A stretch of DNA of 54,152 bases from Paenibacillus sp. (GTDB taxonomy: Bacteria > Bacillota > Bacilli > Paenibacillales > YIM-B00363), in assembly GCA_031181325.1 (NCBI GenBank), contig JAPSKX010000011.1, forward strand, positions 1 to 54,152. Direction: 5' to 3'. The notes beneath the pieces are model-generated. The model worked only from the letters and a program-made list of their open reading frames with translations. It made no database searches and was not told the origin of the DNA. This document shows positions 15,029-25,273 of the stretch, one piece after another; position 1 is the first letter of the stretch; each line of letters begins with the position of its first letter. The translations under genes and the position numbers were made by a program.

Positions 15029-16855
15029 ATGCGACTCTTCGGAACGACCGGCAGAAAATATTCCATATTCAGCAAGCTCGTCCTTGCGTTCCTCGTCGTG
15101 ATCGCGCCGATGTATGCGCTCGGGGCGTTCGTCAACGACCGCGGGGCGCAATTCGTCGAACAGGAGATTTCGAAGTCGCTTCGGCAGCAAGCCGCCTTCT
15201 ATTTGACGTCGCTCGAGACGGAGTTCGAGCGCATGATGGTGCTGCAGCGGGAATTCATGGCCGACGAAGATTTGGAGTCGCTCTCCATGCTCGAGGAGCG
15301 GTTGACGGAGTACGAGCGCGTCATCGCGATGCGGCGCCTTCAGGCGCGGCTGAGCCTGATTAAAGAGTCGAGTCTCTATATATCGAGCGCGAGAGCGTAT
15401 ATCCCGTCGGTCCGGCGGATCGTCTCCTCCGACGGGAACGTCGACCCGCTGGGGCGCGTTCGACTGGAACGGCTGAAGTCGGATGCGCTGTCGGCATCCC
15501 TGCCTTTCGTCCATAAGGAAGGCGAGATATATATTCGGGAATACTATCCAAGCCCTTTCAATCTAGACGTTCGCGACCCGAACTTCGTGCTCGAGCTGCA
15601 GGTATCGGTGCCGGCGCTCTATCGATTTCTAGAGCAGCTGCCCGGGTACGAAGACGGCGGGGCGGTGCTGGTGCAGAACGAGACGACGATCGTCAGCGAG
15701 AAGCATGCGGCTTCCTACGAGAAAATCAAGGCTCGCGTGGAAGCGCTGCTCCCCGCATGGGCGGAGCAGGACGCCGCGTTCGGCGGCGCATCCGAGGCTC
15801 GAACGGCGGCGTTGTCGCTTGACGACGAACATTACTTGACGGTGCGCGTCTATTCGCCGTCGATCCATTCGCATATGATCGTCTACGTTCCGGAGCGGGA
15901 GGTGATGGGGCCGCTGCAGCGATACCGGACGTACATGTGGTTTATTTCTTGTTTCGCCTTGACGGTCGTGCTCGCGTTCGCGTATTGGATCTACCGCATT
16001 ATCCACCGTCCGCTGCGCAAGATGGTCGGCGCGTTCCGCAAGGTGGAACAAGGCATACTGCAAGTCGATATTCGGCACGACAGCAACGACGAATTCCATT
16101 ACCTATACGAGAAATTCAACTTTATGGTAGCCCACTTGAACAAGCTGATCTACGAGGTGTACGAGCAGAAGATCCTTCTGCAGCAGTCCGAGCTGAAGCA
16201 GCTCCAGTCGCAGATCAATCCGCATTTCCTGTACAATAGCTTCTACTTGCTGTACCGGATGACGAAGGCGCACGACGTGGAAAATGCGACCCGCTTCACC
16301 CGTTTCCTAGGCGATTACTATCAATATTTAACTCGGAACGCGAAGGAAGAGGTGCGCCTCGAGGACGAAATCCGCCATGTACGCGCGTATACGGAAATCC
16401 AGTCTATTCGGTTCGCGGACCGGATTCGCGTGACGCTGGAAGACCCGCCGGAAGAGGTTCGCGCCGTTCCCGTGCCTCGTCTGATCCTGCAGCCGATCGT
16501 AGAGAACGCCTACCAGCACGGCTTCGACTTCGACTTGGACGACTGCCGGCTTCACATCGGCTTCTCGCTCGAGGAAGCGCCCGAGGGCGAGACGATGCTG
16601 TCGATCGCCGTCAGAGACAACGGCGCGGGCTTAACCGAGCGGCAGATCGAGACGTGGCGGGAAGCGTTCCGGCTCGATCGTCCGATCCGCGAGGTGACCG
16701 GCATGCTGAACGTCCATCGCCGGCTGAAGCTGAAGTACGGCGATCGGGCCGGCATTCGTCTCGAAGCCGGCGATCCCGGGCTGGTCGTCGTTATGACGAT
16801 TCCGGTTCGGCTGCCGGAAGCGGGCGCAACGGAAGGAGGGGACCGACCATGCTGA
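15029..16855 (+). CDS. YesM-type membrane sensor histidine kinase
   Basis: A 608-residue kinase. One transmembrane helix near residues 15-33 and a second near residues 300-320 flank an extracellular sensor domain; a HAMP segment follows (IYRIIHRPLRKMVGAFRKVEQG). The His-kinase domain has QINPHFLYNSF with the phospho-acceptor His, the N-box ENAYQHG and the G-box DNGAGL, then MLNVHRRLKLKYG. ATGs at 15023 and 15029 are both possible; AAGGAG at 15016-15021 is correctly spaced only from 15029. It lies downstream of the two permeases and overlaps the response regulator by 7 bases, so it should sense the sugar this operon imports. Confidence 0.92.
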   Translation: MRLFGTTGRKYSIFSKLVLAFLVVIAPMYALGAFVNDRGAQFVEQEISKSLRQQAAFYLTSLETEFERMMVLQREFMADEDLESLSMLEERLTEYERVIAMRRLQARLSLIKESSLYISSARAYIPSVRRIVSSDGNVDPLGRVRLERLKSDALSASLPFVHKEGEIYIREYYPSPFNLDVRDPNFVLELQVSVPALYRFLEQLPGYEDGGAVLVQNETTIVSEKHAASYEKIKARVEALLPAWAEQDAAFGGASEARTAALSLDDEHYLTVRVYSPSIHSHMIVYVPEREVMGPLQRYRTYMWFISCFALTVVLAFAYWIYRIIHRPLRKMVGAFRKVEQGILQVDIRHDSNDEFHYLYEKFNFMVAHLNKLIYEVYEQKILLQQSELKQLQSQINPHFLYNSFYLLYRMTKAHDVENATRFTRFLGDYYQYLTRNAKEEVRLEDEIRHVRAYTEIQSIRFADRIRVTLEDPPEEVRAVPVPRLILQPIVENAYQHGFDFDLDDCRLHIGFSLEEAPEGETMLSIAVRDNGAGLTERQIETWREAFRLDRPIREVTGMLNVHRRLKLKYGDRAGIRLEAGDPGLVVVMTIPVRLPEAGATEGGDRPC

Positions 16856-18513
16856 AGCTGTTGATCGTGGACGACGAGCCGCTGGCCGTGAACTACCTCG
16901 CGGAGACGCTCCTCGAGACGCCGGGCCTCCAGCTCAATGTGACGAAGGCGTATTCGGGGAAGGAAGCGCTGTCGAAGCTCGGCGCAGGCGGCGTGGACGT
17001 GCTGCTCACGGACATTCGCATGCCCGGGATGAACGGGATGGAGCTCGCGGACGAAATCTTGGCGAGATTCCCGCGCTGCCGGGTGATCTTCCTGACGGGG
17101 CACAACGACTTCGAATACGTCCAATCGGCGCTGCGCAAGGGCGGGATGGACTATGTGCTGAAGACCGAGGGCGACGCCGTCATCGTCGCGGCGATCGAGA
17201 AAGCCGTCACGGACATCGAGACGGAGGTGAACGAAAAGCAGATTTTACAAAGGGCCAGACAGCAAGTGCATCTGGCGCTGCCGTCGCTTCGCCGAGATTA
17301 TTTGATCGAGTTTCTTCAAGGCGACGTCGACGGCGCGGCCGCCCGGAGGAAGCGGTTCGAAGAGCTGGACATCGAGCTGGATCCGGGCGCGCCCGTGTTC
17401 GCGGCGATCGGGCGGATCGACGAATGGGGCTCATTCGCCGCGCCGGCGGATCGGGTGCTGCTGTTTTACTCGATCCATAACATCGCGGAGGAATTTTTCC
17501 GGCCGGCGGTTCGGCTCGTCGCCTTCCAATACGATCGGACGCGCACCGTCTGGCTGATCCAGCCGAAGGAAGGCGACACCGTCGACGCGGCGCGCGGCGC
17601 GCAGGAGGTATGCGCCGATCGAATTCAAGCCGCCTGCAAGAGCCTGCTGAAGGTTCCGTTATCTATCGCCTTGTCCGGCGAACCGGTCGCGTGGGAGGGC
17701 GTCTCGGATCGGATCGAAGAGCTGAAGCTCCAGCTTACGTTCCGGACGGGCGCGGGGGAAGAAGCGCTGCTGACGGCGACCTCCGCGGGAGAGCCTTCGC
17801 GTCGGTCGAGCCGGCTGACGCTCGAGATCGGCCGGCTGCGCTCTAATTTTCATAAGCTCGATTTGTTGGAGTCTTCGATGGACAACGGCATGACCGAATC
17901 GTTCGAGAAGCTGTATCGCGAGCTGTTCCAAGCGGATGCGTCGTTATTCGCCGACGAAGACGGGAAGTGGCTCGGTCTGGAGGCGTTCTCCCACATGTCG
18001 GCGTTCTTCCTCACGTATATGAACAAGCGGGAGCTGTTCGGCGACATCGGGAAGACCGTCCCGACCGACAAAATTTACATCGCGGACCGGCACGCCGGCC
18101 TGCACGAGATGATTCGCTTCTTCGGGGAGCTCGGCGCCGCGATCGCGACGTACAACGGGAATCGGCACAAGGAACGGAGCCACGACATCGTCGACCGGAT
18201 CCATCGATATATCCATCAATTTCTCCATGAGGAGCTGTCGCTGACGAAGCTGGCCGAGCTCGTCTATTTGAGCCCGCCGTATCTCTCTAGAATGTACAAG
18301 CAAATCACGGGCCAAGGCCTGCTGGAATATATCAACGACACGCGAATTCAGAAGGCGAAGCTGCTGCTGAAGACGACGGAGAAGAAAATCCACGACATCG
18401 CTTCGGAGGTCGGACTCGAATCGGCGCCCTACTTCACCCGGTTGTTCCGCAAGAAGGTCGGGATCGCGCCGCAGGAATACCGAGAGCGCAGCAAGGGGAT
18501 GGAGGCGTTGTAA
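16849..18513 (+). CDS. YesN-type response regulator with AraC DNA-binding domain
   Basis: A 554-residue regulator. The receiver domain has VDDEP (Asp8/Asp9), the phospho-acceptor Asp55 in LLTDIRMPG and Lys105 in YVLKTEG. A long variable middle (about 130-440) is usual for this group. The C-terminal AraC domain contains LTKLAELVYLSPPYLSRMYK and IHDIASEVGLESAPYFTRLFRKKVG. The start follows GGAAGGAGGGG inside the kinase gene's end. It should bind the repeats upstream of the operon's first gene when phosphorylated. The second binding-protein gene begins only 4 bases after it. Confidence 0.93.
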   Translation: MLKLLIVDDEPLAVNYLAETLLETPGLQLNVTKAYSGKEALSKLGAGGVDVLLTDIRMPGMNGMELADEILARFPRCRVIFLTGHNDFEYVQSALRKGGMDYVLKTEGDAVIVAAIEKAVTDIETEVNEKQILQRARQQVHLALPSLRRDYLIEFLQGDVDGAAARRKRFEELDIELDPGAPVFAAIGRIDEWGSFAAPADRVLLFYSIHNIAEEFFRPAVRLVAFQYDRTRTVWLIQPKEGDTVDAARGAQEVCADRIQAACKSLLKVPLSIALSGEPVAWEGVSDRIEELKLQLTFRTGAGEEALLTATSAGEPSRRSSRLTLEIGRLRSNFHKLDLLESSMDNGMTESFEKLYRELFQADASLFADEDGKWLGLEAFSHMSAFFLTYMNKRELFGDIGKTVPTDKIYIADRHAGLHEMIRFFGELGAAIATYNGNRHKERSHDIVDRIHRYIHQFLHEELSLTKLAELVYLSPPYLSRMYKQITGQGLLEYINDTRIQKAKLLLKTTEKKIHDIASEVGLESAPYFTRLFRKKVGIAPQEYRERSKGMEAL

Positions 18514-18517
18514 GCAT

Positions 18518-20191
18518 ATGAAGCGCACGATGGTCGCCGCGCTCGCGCTGCTGCTCTTGCTCTCCGCCTGCATCGGAGGAGAACGCCGCGACGGCTCCGG
18601 CGATACCGGCGAGGAACGGACGGAGGGCTTGCCCGCGTCGGATCCGCTGTATCGTTACGACCCGCCCATCGAGGTGTCTACCGTCCGATCGGTCGACCAA
18701 GGCTTTAAGTTCGCCGAGGGGGAGTCGCTGGACTACAACATATGGACGCGAATCTTCGAAGAACAGTACGGCATCCGCGTTATCAACGAATGGGTCGTCG
18801 ATACGCTGCAGTATGAACGGAAATTGAGCATATCGATCGCTTCCGGGGGGCTTCCGGACTTCTTCCTCGCCTCGAAGGAGGAGATGAAGCGGCTGCACGA
18901 AGCCGGGCAGCTCGAAGACTTGTCGGGGCTTCTGCCGGAATACGGCAGTCCGTTCCTGAAGGAACTGCTTCGGCAGGACGACGGCGCCAGCCTGCGGGCC
19001 GCGACGTTCGACGGAAAGCTGGTCGGCCTTCCGAAGATGATGGTGAACGGCGGCGTGAGCACGGCGGAGATGCTGTGGGTGCGCACCGACTGGCTGAGGA
19101 AGCTCGGTTTGCCGGAGCCGCGCACGATCGACGACGTCGCCGCCATCGCCGAGTCGTTCGCTAGGGACGATCCGGACGGGAACGGTCTGAACGATACGGG
19201 AGGACTCGGCGTCAACAAGGATCTATTCATGTATCACGGGTCGCTCAAGGGCTTCTTCAACGGGTACGGCGCCTATCCGGAAATCTGGATCGAGGGTGCC
19301 GGCGGCCGGCTCGTCTACGGTTCGATCCAGCCGGAGATGAAGACGGCGCTGGCGCGTCTTCGGGAGCTGTACGCGGCGGGGGCGATCGATCCGGAGTTCG
19401 CGGTCAAGCCTTGGACGAAGCTGATGGAGGAGATCGCGTCGGGCAAGCTCGGGCTCGCATACGGCTCCGTATCGGACGGCGGGTACATTCATAAGGTGAA
19501 CGTCGATAACGACCCGAACGCGGATTGGAAGCCGTATCCGCTCGCGTCCAACGCGGGCGTCCCCGCGAAGCCGCAGCTGTTGAACGCCGCGGACAGCTTC
19601 TACGTCGTCAAGAAAGGCGCGCGGCATCCGGAAGCGATGATCAAGCTTGCGAACATCTATTTGCACCACTTCTACGAGATCAACTACGCGCCGGAGCCGA
19701 ACCCGTTCGTCTCCGGCGCGAACGGCATCTTCCCGGGGCGCTATCAGCCTGTGACGATCGACCCGCTTACGGTAAACTTGGAGGCATACCGGCAGGTGCA
19801 AGCGGCGCTGCGGTCGGGCGACGGCGCAAACCTCGGGTTTCCGGCGAGCCTGCACTACGACCGGTTGACGCAATATTACGCCGGCAATCGCGAGATGTGG
19901 TTTTCCGCCGCCGTCTTCGGCCCCGAAGGCTCTTACAGCGTGATCGACGCGTACGACAAGGCCGGAGGGGGACGGTTCGACGCGTTCCAAGGCGCGGCGA
20001 CGCCGACGATGGTCGAGCGGCTGGCGCCGCTCCGCCGGCTGCAGGACGAGACGTTCACGAGAATCATCATGGGCGAGGGGCCGCTCGAGGAGTTCGACCG
20101 GTACGTCGAGGAATGGCGGCGCTTCGGCGGGGACCGCATGACGGAGGAAGCGAACGAATGGGCGGCACAGCAATCAAATCCCGAGCCATAG
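18518..20191 (+). CDS. Second LplA-like sugar-binding lipoprotein, paralogue of the first
   Basis: A 557-residue solute-binding lipoprotein with lipobox LSAC (Cys18). It is a clear duplicate of the operon's first gene: in a hand-aligned 61-residue block starting at NGGVST, 45 positions are identical, and the C-terminal halves match with few gaps. It has no permeases of its own, so it probably feeds the same channel, either widening substrate range or presenting sugar to the kinase. It starts 4 bases after the response-regulator stop, with a ribosome site inside that gene's last codons. A hairpin terminator follows at once. Confidence 0.92.
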   Translation: MKRTMVAALALLLLLSACIGGERRDGSGDTGEERTEGLPASDPLYRYDPPIEVSTVRSVDQGFKFAEGESLDYNIWTRIFEEQYGIRVINEWVVDTLQYERKLSISIASGGLPDFFLASKEEMKRLHEAGQLEDLSGLLPEYGSPFLKELLRQDDGASLRAATFDGKLVGLPKMMVNGGVSTAEMLWVRTDWLRKLGLPEPRTIDDVAAIAESFARDDPDGNGLNDTGGLGVNKDLFMYHGSLKGFFNGYGAYPEIWIEGAGGRLVYGSIQPEMKTALARLRELYAAGAIDPEFAVKPWTKLMEEIASGKLGLAYGSVSDGGYIHKVNVDNDPNADWKPYPLASNAGVPAKPQLLNAADSFYVVKKGARHPEAMIKLANIYLHHFYEINYAPEPNPFVSGANGIFPGRYQPVTIDPLTVNLEAYRQVQAALRSGDGANLGFPASLHYDRLTQYYAGNREMWFSAAVFGPEGSYSVIDAYDKAGGGRFDAFQGAATPTMVERLAPLRRLQDETFTRIIMGEGPLEEFDRYVEEWRRFGGDRMTEEANEWAAQQSNPEP

Positions 20192-20198
20192 AACGACC

Positions 20199-20238
20199 AA
20201 GGCGCCGTTCCGCCATCGGAAGATGGGGACGGCGCCTT
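20199..20238. terminator. Bidirectional terminator hairpin
   Basis: A perfect outer 10-bp stem (AAGGCGCCGT at 20199-20208, ACGGCGCCTT at 20229-20238) encloses an inner CCATC/GATGG pair and a GGAA loop. It lies between the convergent binding-protein and GntR genes. There is no long T-run on either side. Confidence 0.65.
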
Positions 20239-20252
20239 AGTCCGTCTCGGGA

Positions 20253-21656
20253 TCACTTCGCAGGCGCATACGACCCGATCGCCGACAGCTGCGCGATCGT
20301 CGCCTCGATGGATTGGAGTCCCATCCAATACAGGTTCATGGCGGACAGCAGCCGTTCGCGATCCTCGGTGCGAAGCCCCAGATCGTACAAATGGGCATAC
20401 GTATGCGCGATGTCGCGGTACATGGCGAACCGCGGCGGACGATAGCCGGCTTCCTCGCCTTCCCATTCCGCCGCCTGCCGCAAGGCCGGGATGCTGAAGG
20501 TATGCTTGCGAATGTGCAGCTGCGACTCGTAGGACGCGACGAAGTCGATGAACGCGCGTCCGGCTTCCTTCCGCTTCGAACGCCGGTTGAGCGCCAGGCC
20601 GATCGTCAGCAGCAGCGTCTTCGGCGTATGGACGTACGGCAGCGGCGCGACGTCGAACGTCAGGTCCGCTCCGCGCATTCGATTCAAGTTGAAATAAGAG
20701 GTCATCATAACGGATACTTTTTGCTGCGCGAACAGCCGCTCGACGCCGAAGTCGTTTTCCGAAAGCAACACCGAAAACATCTTCTGTCGATGAATTAAAT
20801 CGTAACACGTCTGAATGCTGTCGAGAATCTGCGCGGACGACCAGTCGTGCTCGCCGGCGCGCTGCGCCCCGAAGTCGATCCCGCTCTGCAGAATGAAGAT
20901 CGGCCAACGGTTGGACGTGCTCGGATAGAAGTAGAACGGGAGGATGACGTCCCCTTGCTCGCTCTCCAGCCCCTTCAAGCATTCCATGAATTCCGGCCAT
21001 GTCCAATCCGTCGGCGGTTCGGGTACGCCGCGCGCGGCGAAATGCCGCTTGTTATAACATAAGACGACCGGCGAGAAAATGATCGGCTTCACCATCGCCT
21101 TGCCGCCTACCCGATACGGCTCCGACAAATAGGGGTAGAGACCGTCGTCCTCCTCGAGCGGCTCGAACCGCTCGGCGACGTCTTCGCCTTCGTCGAGAAA
21201 CTGGCGGAAGTGAATCTGGTTGATCGCGACGACGTCCACGATTTCGTTCTTCAGATAAAAATCCGTCACGTCGCAATAATTGTACAGCTGCAGCGGGACG
21301 AGTTCCACGCGAATGTGGGGATAACGGGCTTGGAATCGTTCGGTCACCCAATGCAGGTCGATATCGTCGACGAGCGTCGGATAATAGCCGACCGCGATCG
21401 ACACGGACGCATGCCGTTCCGTCGCCGTCACGCGTATGCCCACACGCGGGATGCGCTCGACCAGCGACTCGGTCTCCAGCTCGTCCAACCCCTTCTGCAC
21501 GGAATTAACGCTAAGGCGATATTGCTTGCTTAATTGCTGTATAGAAGGGAGGTAAGACCCGCTTGGAAGTTTTCCCGTGACGATATCGTTTCGCAAAGCG
21601 CCGACCATCTCGTCCAGGCGTTCGCGAAACGTCGTGCGGCTCGGCTTCTGATCCAT
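20253..21656 (-). CDS. GntR-type regulator fused to a solute-binding-protein domain
   Basis: A 467-residue protein. Residues about 10-78 are a winged helix of the GntR family (LRNDIVTGKLPSGSYLPSIQQLSKQYRLSVNSVQKGLDELE). The remaining 380 residues are a family-1 extracellular-solute-binding fold (VSIAVGYYPTLVDD, RFQARYPHIRVELVPLQ, then WTWPEFMECLKGLE) without a signal peptide. The sensor is therefore a cytoplasmic binding-protein module replacing the usual UTRA or FadR domain. GGGGGAGGAG precedes the start. It is divergent from the secreted propeller gene and convergent with the transporter operon. Likely role: sugar-responsive control of the divergent gene, of the transporter, or of itself. 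Confidence 0.85.
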   Translation of the reverse strand: MDQKPSRTTFRERLDEMVGALRNDIVTGKLPSGSYLPSIQQLSKQYRLSVNSVQKGLDELETESLVERIPRVGIRVTATERHASVSIAVGYYPTLVDDIDLHWVTERFQARYPHIRVELVPLQLYNYCDVTDFYLKNEIVDVVAINQIHFRQFLDEGEDVAERFEPLEEDDGLYPYLSEPYRVGGKAMVKPIIFSPVVLCYNKRHFAARGVPEPPTDWTWPEFMECLKGLESEQGDVILPFYFYPSTSNRWPIFILQSGIDFGAQRAGEHDWSSAQILDSIQTCYDLIHRQKMFSVLLSENDFGVERLFAQQKVSVMMTSYFNLNRMRGADLTFDVAPLPYVHTPKTLLLTIGLALNRRSKRKEAGRAFIDFVASYESQLHIRKHTFSIPALRQAAEWEGEEAGYRPPRFAMYRDIAHTYAHLYDLGLRTEDRERLLSAMNLYWMGLQSIEATIAQLSAIGSYAPAK

Positions 21657-21755
21657 CAGGCTTTCTCCTCCCCCTTAATTTTCTATCACTAGTTATTTTA
21701 GCTCACGAAATAAAAAAGACAACCTGTGGTCAAGGAACGGAGCAGACAATTCGTA

Positions 21756-21784
21756 TTGACAGGCGGATAGGCGAAATATACAAT
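21756..21784 (+). promoter_or_regulatory. Consensus sigma-A promoter of the secreted propeller gene
   Basis: TTGACA at 21756-21761 and TACAAT at 21779-21784 are 17 bases apart, the best promoter in the window. The predicted start point near 21791 leaves a leader of about 140 bases before the coding start at 21931. Confidence 0.8.
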
Positions 21785-21794
21785 AACGCATAGA

Positions 21795-21814
21795 TGTGAT
21801 ATAGATATGATACA
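21795..21814 (+). promoter_or_regulatory. Candidate operator overlapping the transcription start
   Basis: The near-palindrome TGTGATATAGATATGATACA lies just downstream of the -10 box; 12 of its 20 positions are self-complementary, with TGT/ACA ends and repeated GATA. Its position suits repression by the divergently encoded GntR-type regulator. Confidence 0.4.
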
Positions 21815-21829
21815 GTTTTTTGGAGGTGG

Positions 21830-21907
21830 ATGCCAAGCAGATCGGTCGTTCGGATTCGGAGGCGTTTTTTTCATTATTTTTGTCTGAAAATTACGAAAAT
21901 TTATTGA
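21830..21907 (+). CDS. Possible 25-codon leader ORF
   Basis: ATG at 21830 lies directly behind GGAGGTGG and opens a 25-codon frame ending TGA at 21905-21907, wholly inside the untranslated leader of the propeller gene. It is Arg- and Phe-rich and has no recognisable similarity. It could be a regulatory leader peptide or chance; spacing from the ribosome site is short (3-4 bases). Confidence 0.2.
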   Translation: MPSRSVVRIRRRFFHYFCLKITKIY

Positions 21908-21930
21908 AGGAATGGGGCTGGAGGAACGCG

Positions 21931-24900
21931 ATGAGTCGAAGAGGATTACGCATATTGGCCGCCTTTACGCTGTGTTTCAGTTTGCTTGCGCAAGCGCTTC
22001 CGCAGGCGCGGATCGCCGAGGCCGCCGAGATCGCGGCTGCGACGTTATCGAATCCCGGCTTCGAGTCGGCGCCGATCGACGGCATGGCGCCGGGCTGGAC
22101 CGTCGATCCGACGACGGCGGGGTACGGCGAAACTGTCGTCAGCGACGTGTACGCCAGGTCGGGGAGTCACAGCCTGTTGTTCCATGATCAATCGGCAGGC
22201 ACCCAACCGACCGGCAGCTACCGCGTTCTCAGCGAGCCGCTCGCGGCGAAGGCGGACGATACGATTACATACAGGGTGTATCTCTATAAAGCGAACGCTG
22301 CGGATCAATCGCACGGCGTGCAGCCGGTCATTCACTTCTATAATGAAGCCGGAGCGCAGATCGGCCAGAACGCCTTCGCGAACTACGGGAAGGATGCCGT
22401 CCCCGTCGGAACGTGGTTCCAAGCGAGCGTATCGATGAAGGCGCCGACAGGCACCGCTTCGTTCAAAGTCGGCATCTATTCCGGTTTCCCGAGTCTGACG
22501 AAGGTGTATCTGGACGACGCGAGCGTAACGATCGCGCCGGCCGCGCCGCCGCTTCCGACAGCGGTCCGGAACCCTGGCTTCGAAGACGACCTCGTCGACG
22601 GCGCGATTCCGGGCTGGAATCTCGGCGAGCTGACGACGGGCACGCTCGAACGGAGCGACGCGGTCGCGCTCGCAGGCACGTACAGCTTGTACTTCAAGGA
22701 TGCATCTACGACGGCTTGGACGCGCGCGATGAGCGACAAGGTGGCGGTTACGGCCGGCGAGACGCTCATCGTTTCGGCGAACGCTTACGTGTTGTCGCAG
22801 ACGCATAACATCGTCCTGCAGGTGTATTACTATGGCGCGAACAACGAGCAAGTCGGCGCGAACGAAGCGTTGTTCTCCAGCAATTCGCTCGGCACGCGGA
22901 AGTGGTCCGCGATGCGGGTGCTGTCGAAGGTGCCTGTCGGCGCGGTATCCGCTAGAGTTGGACTCAGTTCCGGCGAGCCGAGCTTAACGGAAGCATACTT
23001 CGACGACGTGGCGATCGCGGCGCAGCCTCCGGAAGTTCCGCTCGACCGGACGTACCGAGCGCCCGTCGATCTCGGGGACATGGTGAAGGTGAACCTGGGC
23101 CAAGCGGGAGCGATCCAGACGAATGCAGCCGGGGAAAACGAAGCCTACTTCGTCACGAACGGAAGTCCCGGATCGTTCTTCGCCGTCGACGGCGAGACGG
23201 GGGAGTTGAAGTTCCAGGAAGTCATCCCGAATACGATCGCGACGTGGGCGATGACGATCGGGCCGGACAAGAACGTGTACTTTTCGGGAACGGAGAACGG
23301 CACCTTGTACCGCTACCTTCCGCTCGAGAAGCGGATCGAAAATCTCGGCTACAACCAAACGGATAACTGGGTTTGGGAGCTGGCGGCGATCGGCGACAAA
23401 ATGTACGGCGGCACGTTCAACACGGCGACGTACGGCAAGGTGTTCGAATATGATTTCGCGACCGGCGCGTTCCGCAATTTCGGTACGGTCGAGAACGGAC
23501 AGCAATACGTGCGCGGCATCGCGGTAGACGATCGGTACATCTACGCCGCGCTCGGCGCGACGATGCGGCTGTACAAGATCGACCGCGTCACCGGCGAAAA
23601 GACGGAAATCGACGTGCCGGGCTATTCCGGCAAAGCCGGCATCATGGCCGACGTCTTCGTCTTGAACGGCAAGCTGTTCGTATCGGTCAGCACGGTGAAT
23701 ATGGTCGTCATCGATATCGCGACCGGCGAGGTCGACGGTACGTTCCAGCACAGCGCGATGATTTCCGAGCCGTCGCCCGACGATCCGAACGCGATATATT
23801 TCAAGTACCTCACCAAGTTGTATAAATACGATATCGCGACGAAGCAGAAAACCGAAATCCCGCTCCCGTACGAGCTCCCGGATACGGGCCGCGTGAAGGA
23901 TTACGCGTGGATCGAGATGACGAGCGGGGAGAAAGCGGGACAAACCGTGCTGGCCATGATCACCCAGTACGGAGAGTACATTCTCCTGGATCCGGAGGAC
24001 AAGTGGATGTCGTTCGTCGAGCTCGAGATCGGCGCGCAGCCGGTCGGCATTCAGGCGCTGAAGGCGGGCTTCGACGGAAGAATCTACATGGGCGGCTATC
24101 AGCGGGGCATGAGCATCTTTAATCCGTTCACGGATCGGATCGACGTCAATGTGTCTTCCTTCGCACAGCCGGAAGGCATCGGCTTCCTGAACGACAAAGT
24201 ATATTTCGGCACCTACGTCGGGGCGATCATGTACGACTATGATCCGACGAAGGCGCTCGCGTTGAATCAAAACCCGAGACCGGTATTCGATATCGAGCAC
24301 CAAGACCGTCCGTTCGCGATGACATCGGGCGACGACAAGCTGTTCGTCGGCACGGTGCCGGACTACGGCTTCCTCGGCGGCGCGCTCGCCGTATACGACG
24401 AGGCGACGAACGTCTGGAAGCAGTTCGACCACGAGGCGTTGGTCGAAAACCAAAGCATCATCGGGCTTGCGTACAAGGACGGATTGTTGTATGGCAGTAC
24501 GACGGTGTGGGGCGGACTCGGCATCGATCCGATCGAGCCCGAAGCCAAGATTTTCGTATGGGACGTCGCGAACGAGCGGAAGGTCGACGAATTTACGCTC
24601 GACGGCTTGGACATCGACGAAGCGCCGCGCATGATCGGCTCGATCGCCTTCGGTCCGGACGGCTTCCTGTGGGGCGTCGTGGACGGTACGATCTTCGCCA
24701 TGGACGTGTCCACGAAGGAAATCGTGAAGAGCAAGCAGATCGCGCCGAGTTTGTACAACTCCAGTAAGTGGCTGCCGTACGAGCTCGAATGGGGCCCGGA
24801 CGGCACGATCTATACGACTTTATCGCGGAAGCTGATCGCCCTCGATCCCGAGACGCTGCGGTACAAGGTGCTCGTCGACGGATTCGTCAATCTGATGACG

Positions 24901-25269
24901 CTCGGCGCGGACGGCAGCATCTACTACGCGCCGGACGCCGGCTCGAAGCTGTCCCGCATCGAGGTGCCGGAGACGGACGCGACGCTCGCGTCGATTACGA
25001 TCGGAGGTCAGCCGCTGGCGGGCTTCTCGCCGGGCCAACGGACGTATGAAGCGGCTATGCTGCCGATGGCCGACATCGAGGTCGTTCCGACGCAGCCGGG
25101 CGCGACGGTGTTCGTAGAGGATTTGCGGCCGAAGGAATGGAAGGTTATCGTCCACGTGACGGGGACGGACGGCAAGTCCAAGTTGACTTACACGATTAAA
25201 GTCGATAAGCCGGGCAACGACAAACCCGGAAAGCCGGATAAACCGGGGAAACCGGACCGGAAGCACTGA
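21931..25269 (+). CDS. Large secreted protein: two carbohydrate-binding sandwiches, beta-propeller, cadherin-like domain
   Basis: A 1112-residue exported protein. The signal peptide is residues 1 to about 31 (cleavage near RIAEA/AE). Two related jelly-roll modules begin at NPGFE (residues 41 and 214), CBM4/9-like, each with a DGxxPGW motif. From about residue 370 to 1010 a long series of strands with repeated YxYD.AT/DG.IY patterns forms a PQQ/WD40-like beta-propeller. Then a cadherin-like beta-sandwich ([18 protein letters not shown], residues 1018-1090) and a charged [10 protein letters not shown] tail, a likely cell-wall spacer. GGAGGA precedes the start. No catalytic motif is evident; it may bind or present polysaccharide for the neighbouring importer. 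Confidence 0.8.
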   Translation: MSRRGLRILAAFTLCFSLLAQALPQARIAEAAEIAAATLSNPGFESAPIDGMAPGWTVDPTTAGYGETVVSDVYARSGSHSLLFHDQSAGTQPTGSYRVLSEPLAAKADDTITYRVYLYKANAADQSHGVQPVIHFYNEAGAQIGQNAFANYGKDAVPVGTWFQASVSMKAPTGTASFKVGIYSGFPSLTKVYLDDASVTIAPAAPPLPTAVRNPGFEDDLVDGAIPGWNLGELTTGTLERSDAVALAGTYSLYFKDASTTAWTRAMSDKVAVTAGETLIVSANAYVLSQTHNIVLQVYYYGANNEQVGANEALFSSNSLGTRKWSAMRVLSKVPVGAVSARVGLSSGEPSLTEAYFDDVAIAAQPPEVPLDRTYRAPVDLGDMVKVNLGQAGAIQTNAAGENEAYFVTNGSPGSFFAVDGETGELKFQEVIPNTIATWAMTIGPDKNVYFSGTENGTLYRYLPLEKRIENLGYNQTDNWVWELAAIGDKMYGGTFNTATYGKVFEYDFATGAFRNFGTVENGQQYVRGIAVDDRYIYAALGATMRLYKIDRVTGEKTEIDVPGYSGKAGIMADVFVLNGKLFVSVSTVNMVVIDIATGEVDGTFQHSAMISEPSPDDPNAIYFKYLTKLYKYDIATKQKTEIPLPYELPDTGRVKDYAWIEMTSGEKAGQTVLAMITQYGEYILLDPEDKWMSFVELEIGAQPVGIQALKAGFDGRIYMGGYQRGMSIFNPFTDRIDVNVSSFAQPEGIGFLNDKVYFGTYVGAIMYDYDPTKALALNQNPRPVFDIEHQDRPFAMTSGDDKLFVGTVPDYGFLGGALAVYDEATNVWKQFDHEALVENQSIIGLAYKDGLLYGSTTVWGGLGIDPIEPEAKIFVWDVANERKVDEFTLDGLDIDEAPRMIGSIAFGPDGFLWGVVDGTIFAMDVSTKEIVKSKQIAPSLYNSSKWLPYELEWGPDGTIYTTLSRKLIALDPETLRYKVLVDGFVNLMTLGADGSIYYAPDAGSKLSRIEVPETDATLASITIGGQPLAGFSPGQRTYEAAMLPMADIEVVPTQPGATVFVEDLRPKEWKVIVHVTGTDGKSKLTYTIKVDKPGNDKPGKPDKPGKPDRKH

Positions 25270-25273
25270 CGAT

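Noticed and set aside
21820..21930. N-terminal extension of the propeller protein from TTG at 21820
   Set aside because: The extension would precede a normal signal peptide, and the ATG at 21931 has its own GGAGGA site.
25203..25269. KPGxDKPGKP coding repeats as a DNA-level tandem repeat or CRISPR-like element
   Set aside because: It is a short low-complexity protein tail, typical of wall-spanning spacers.
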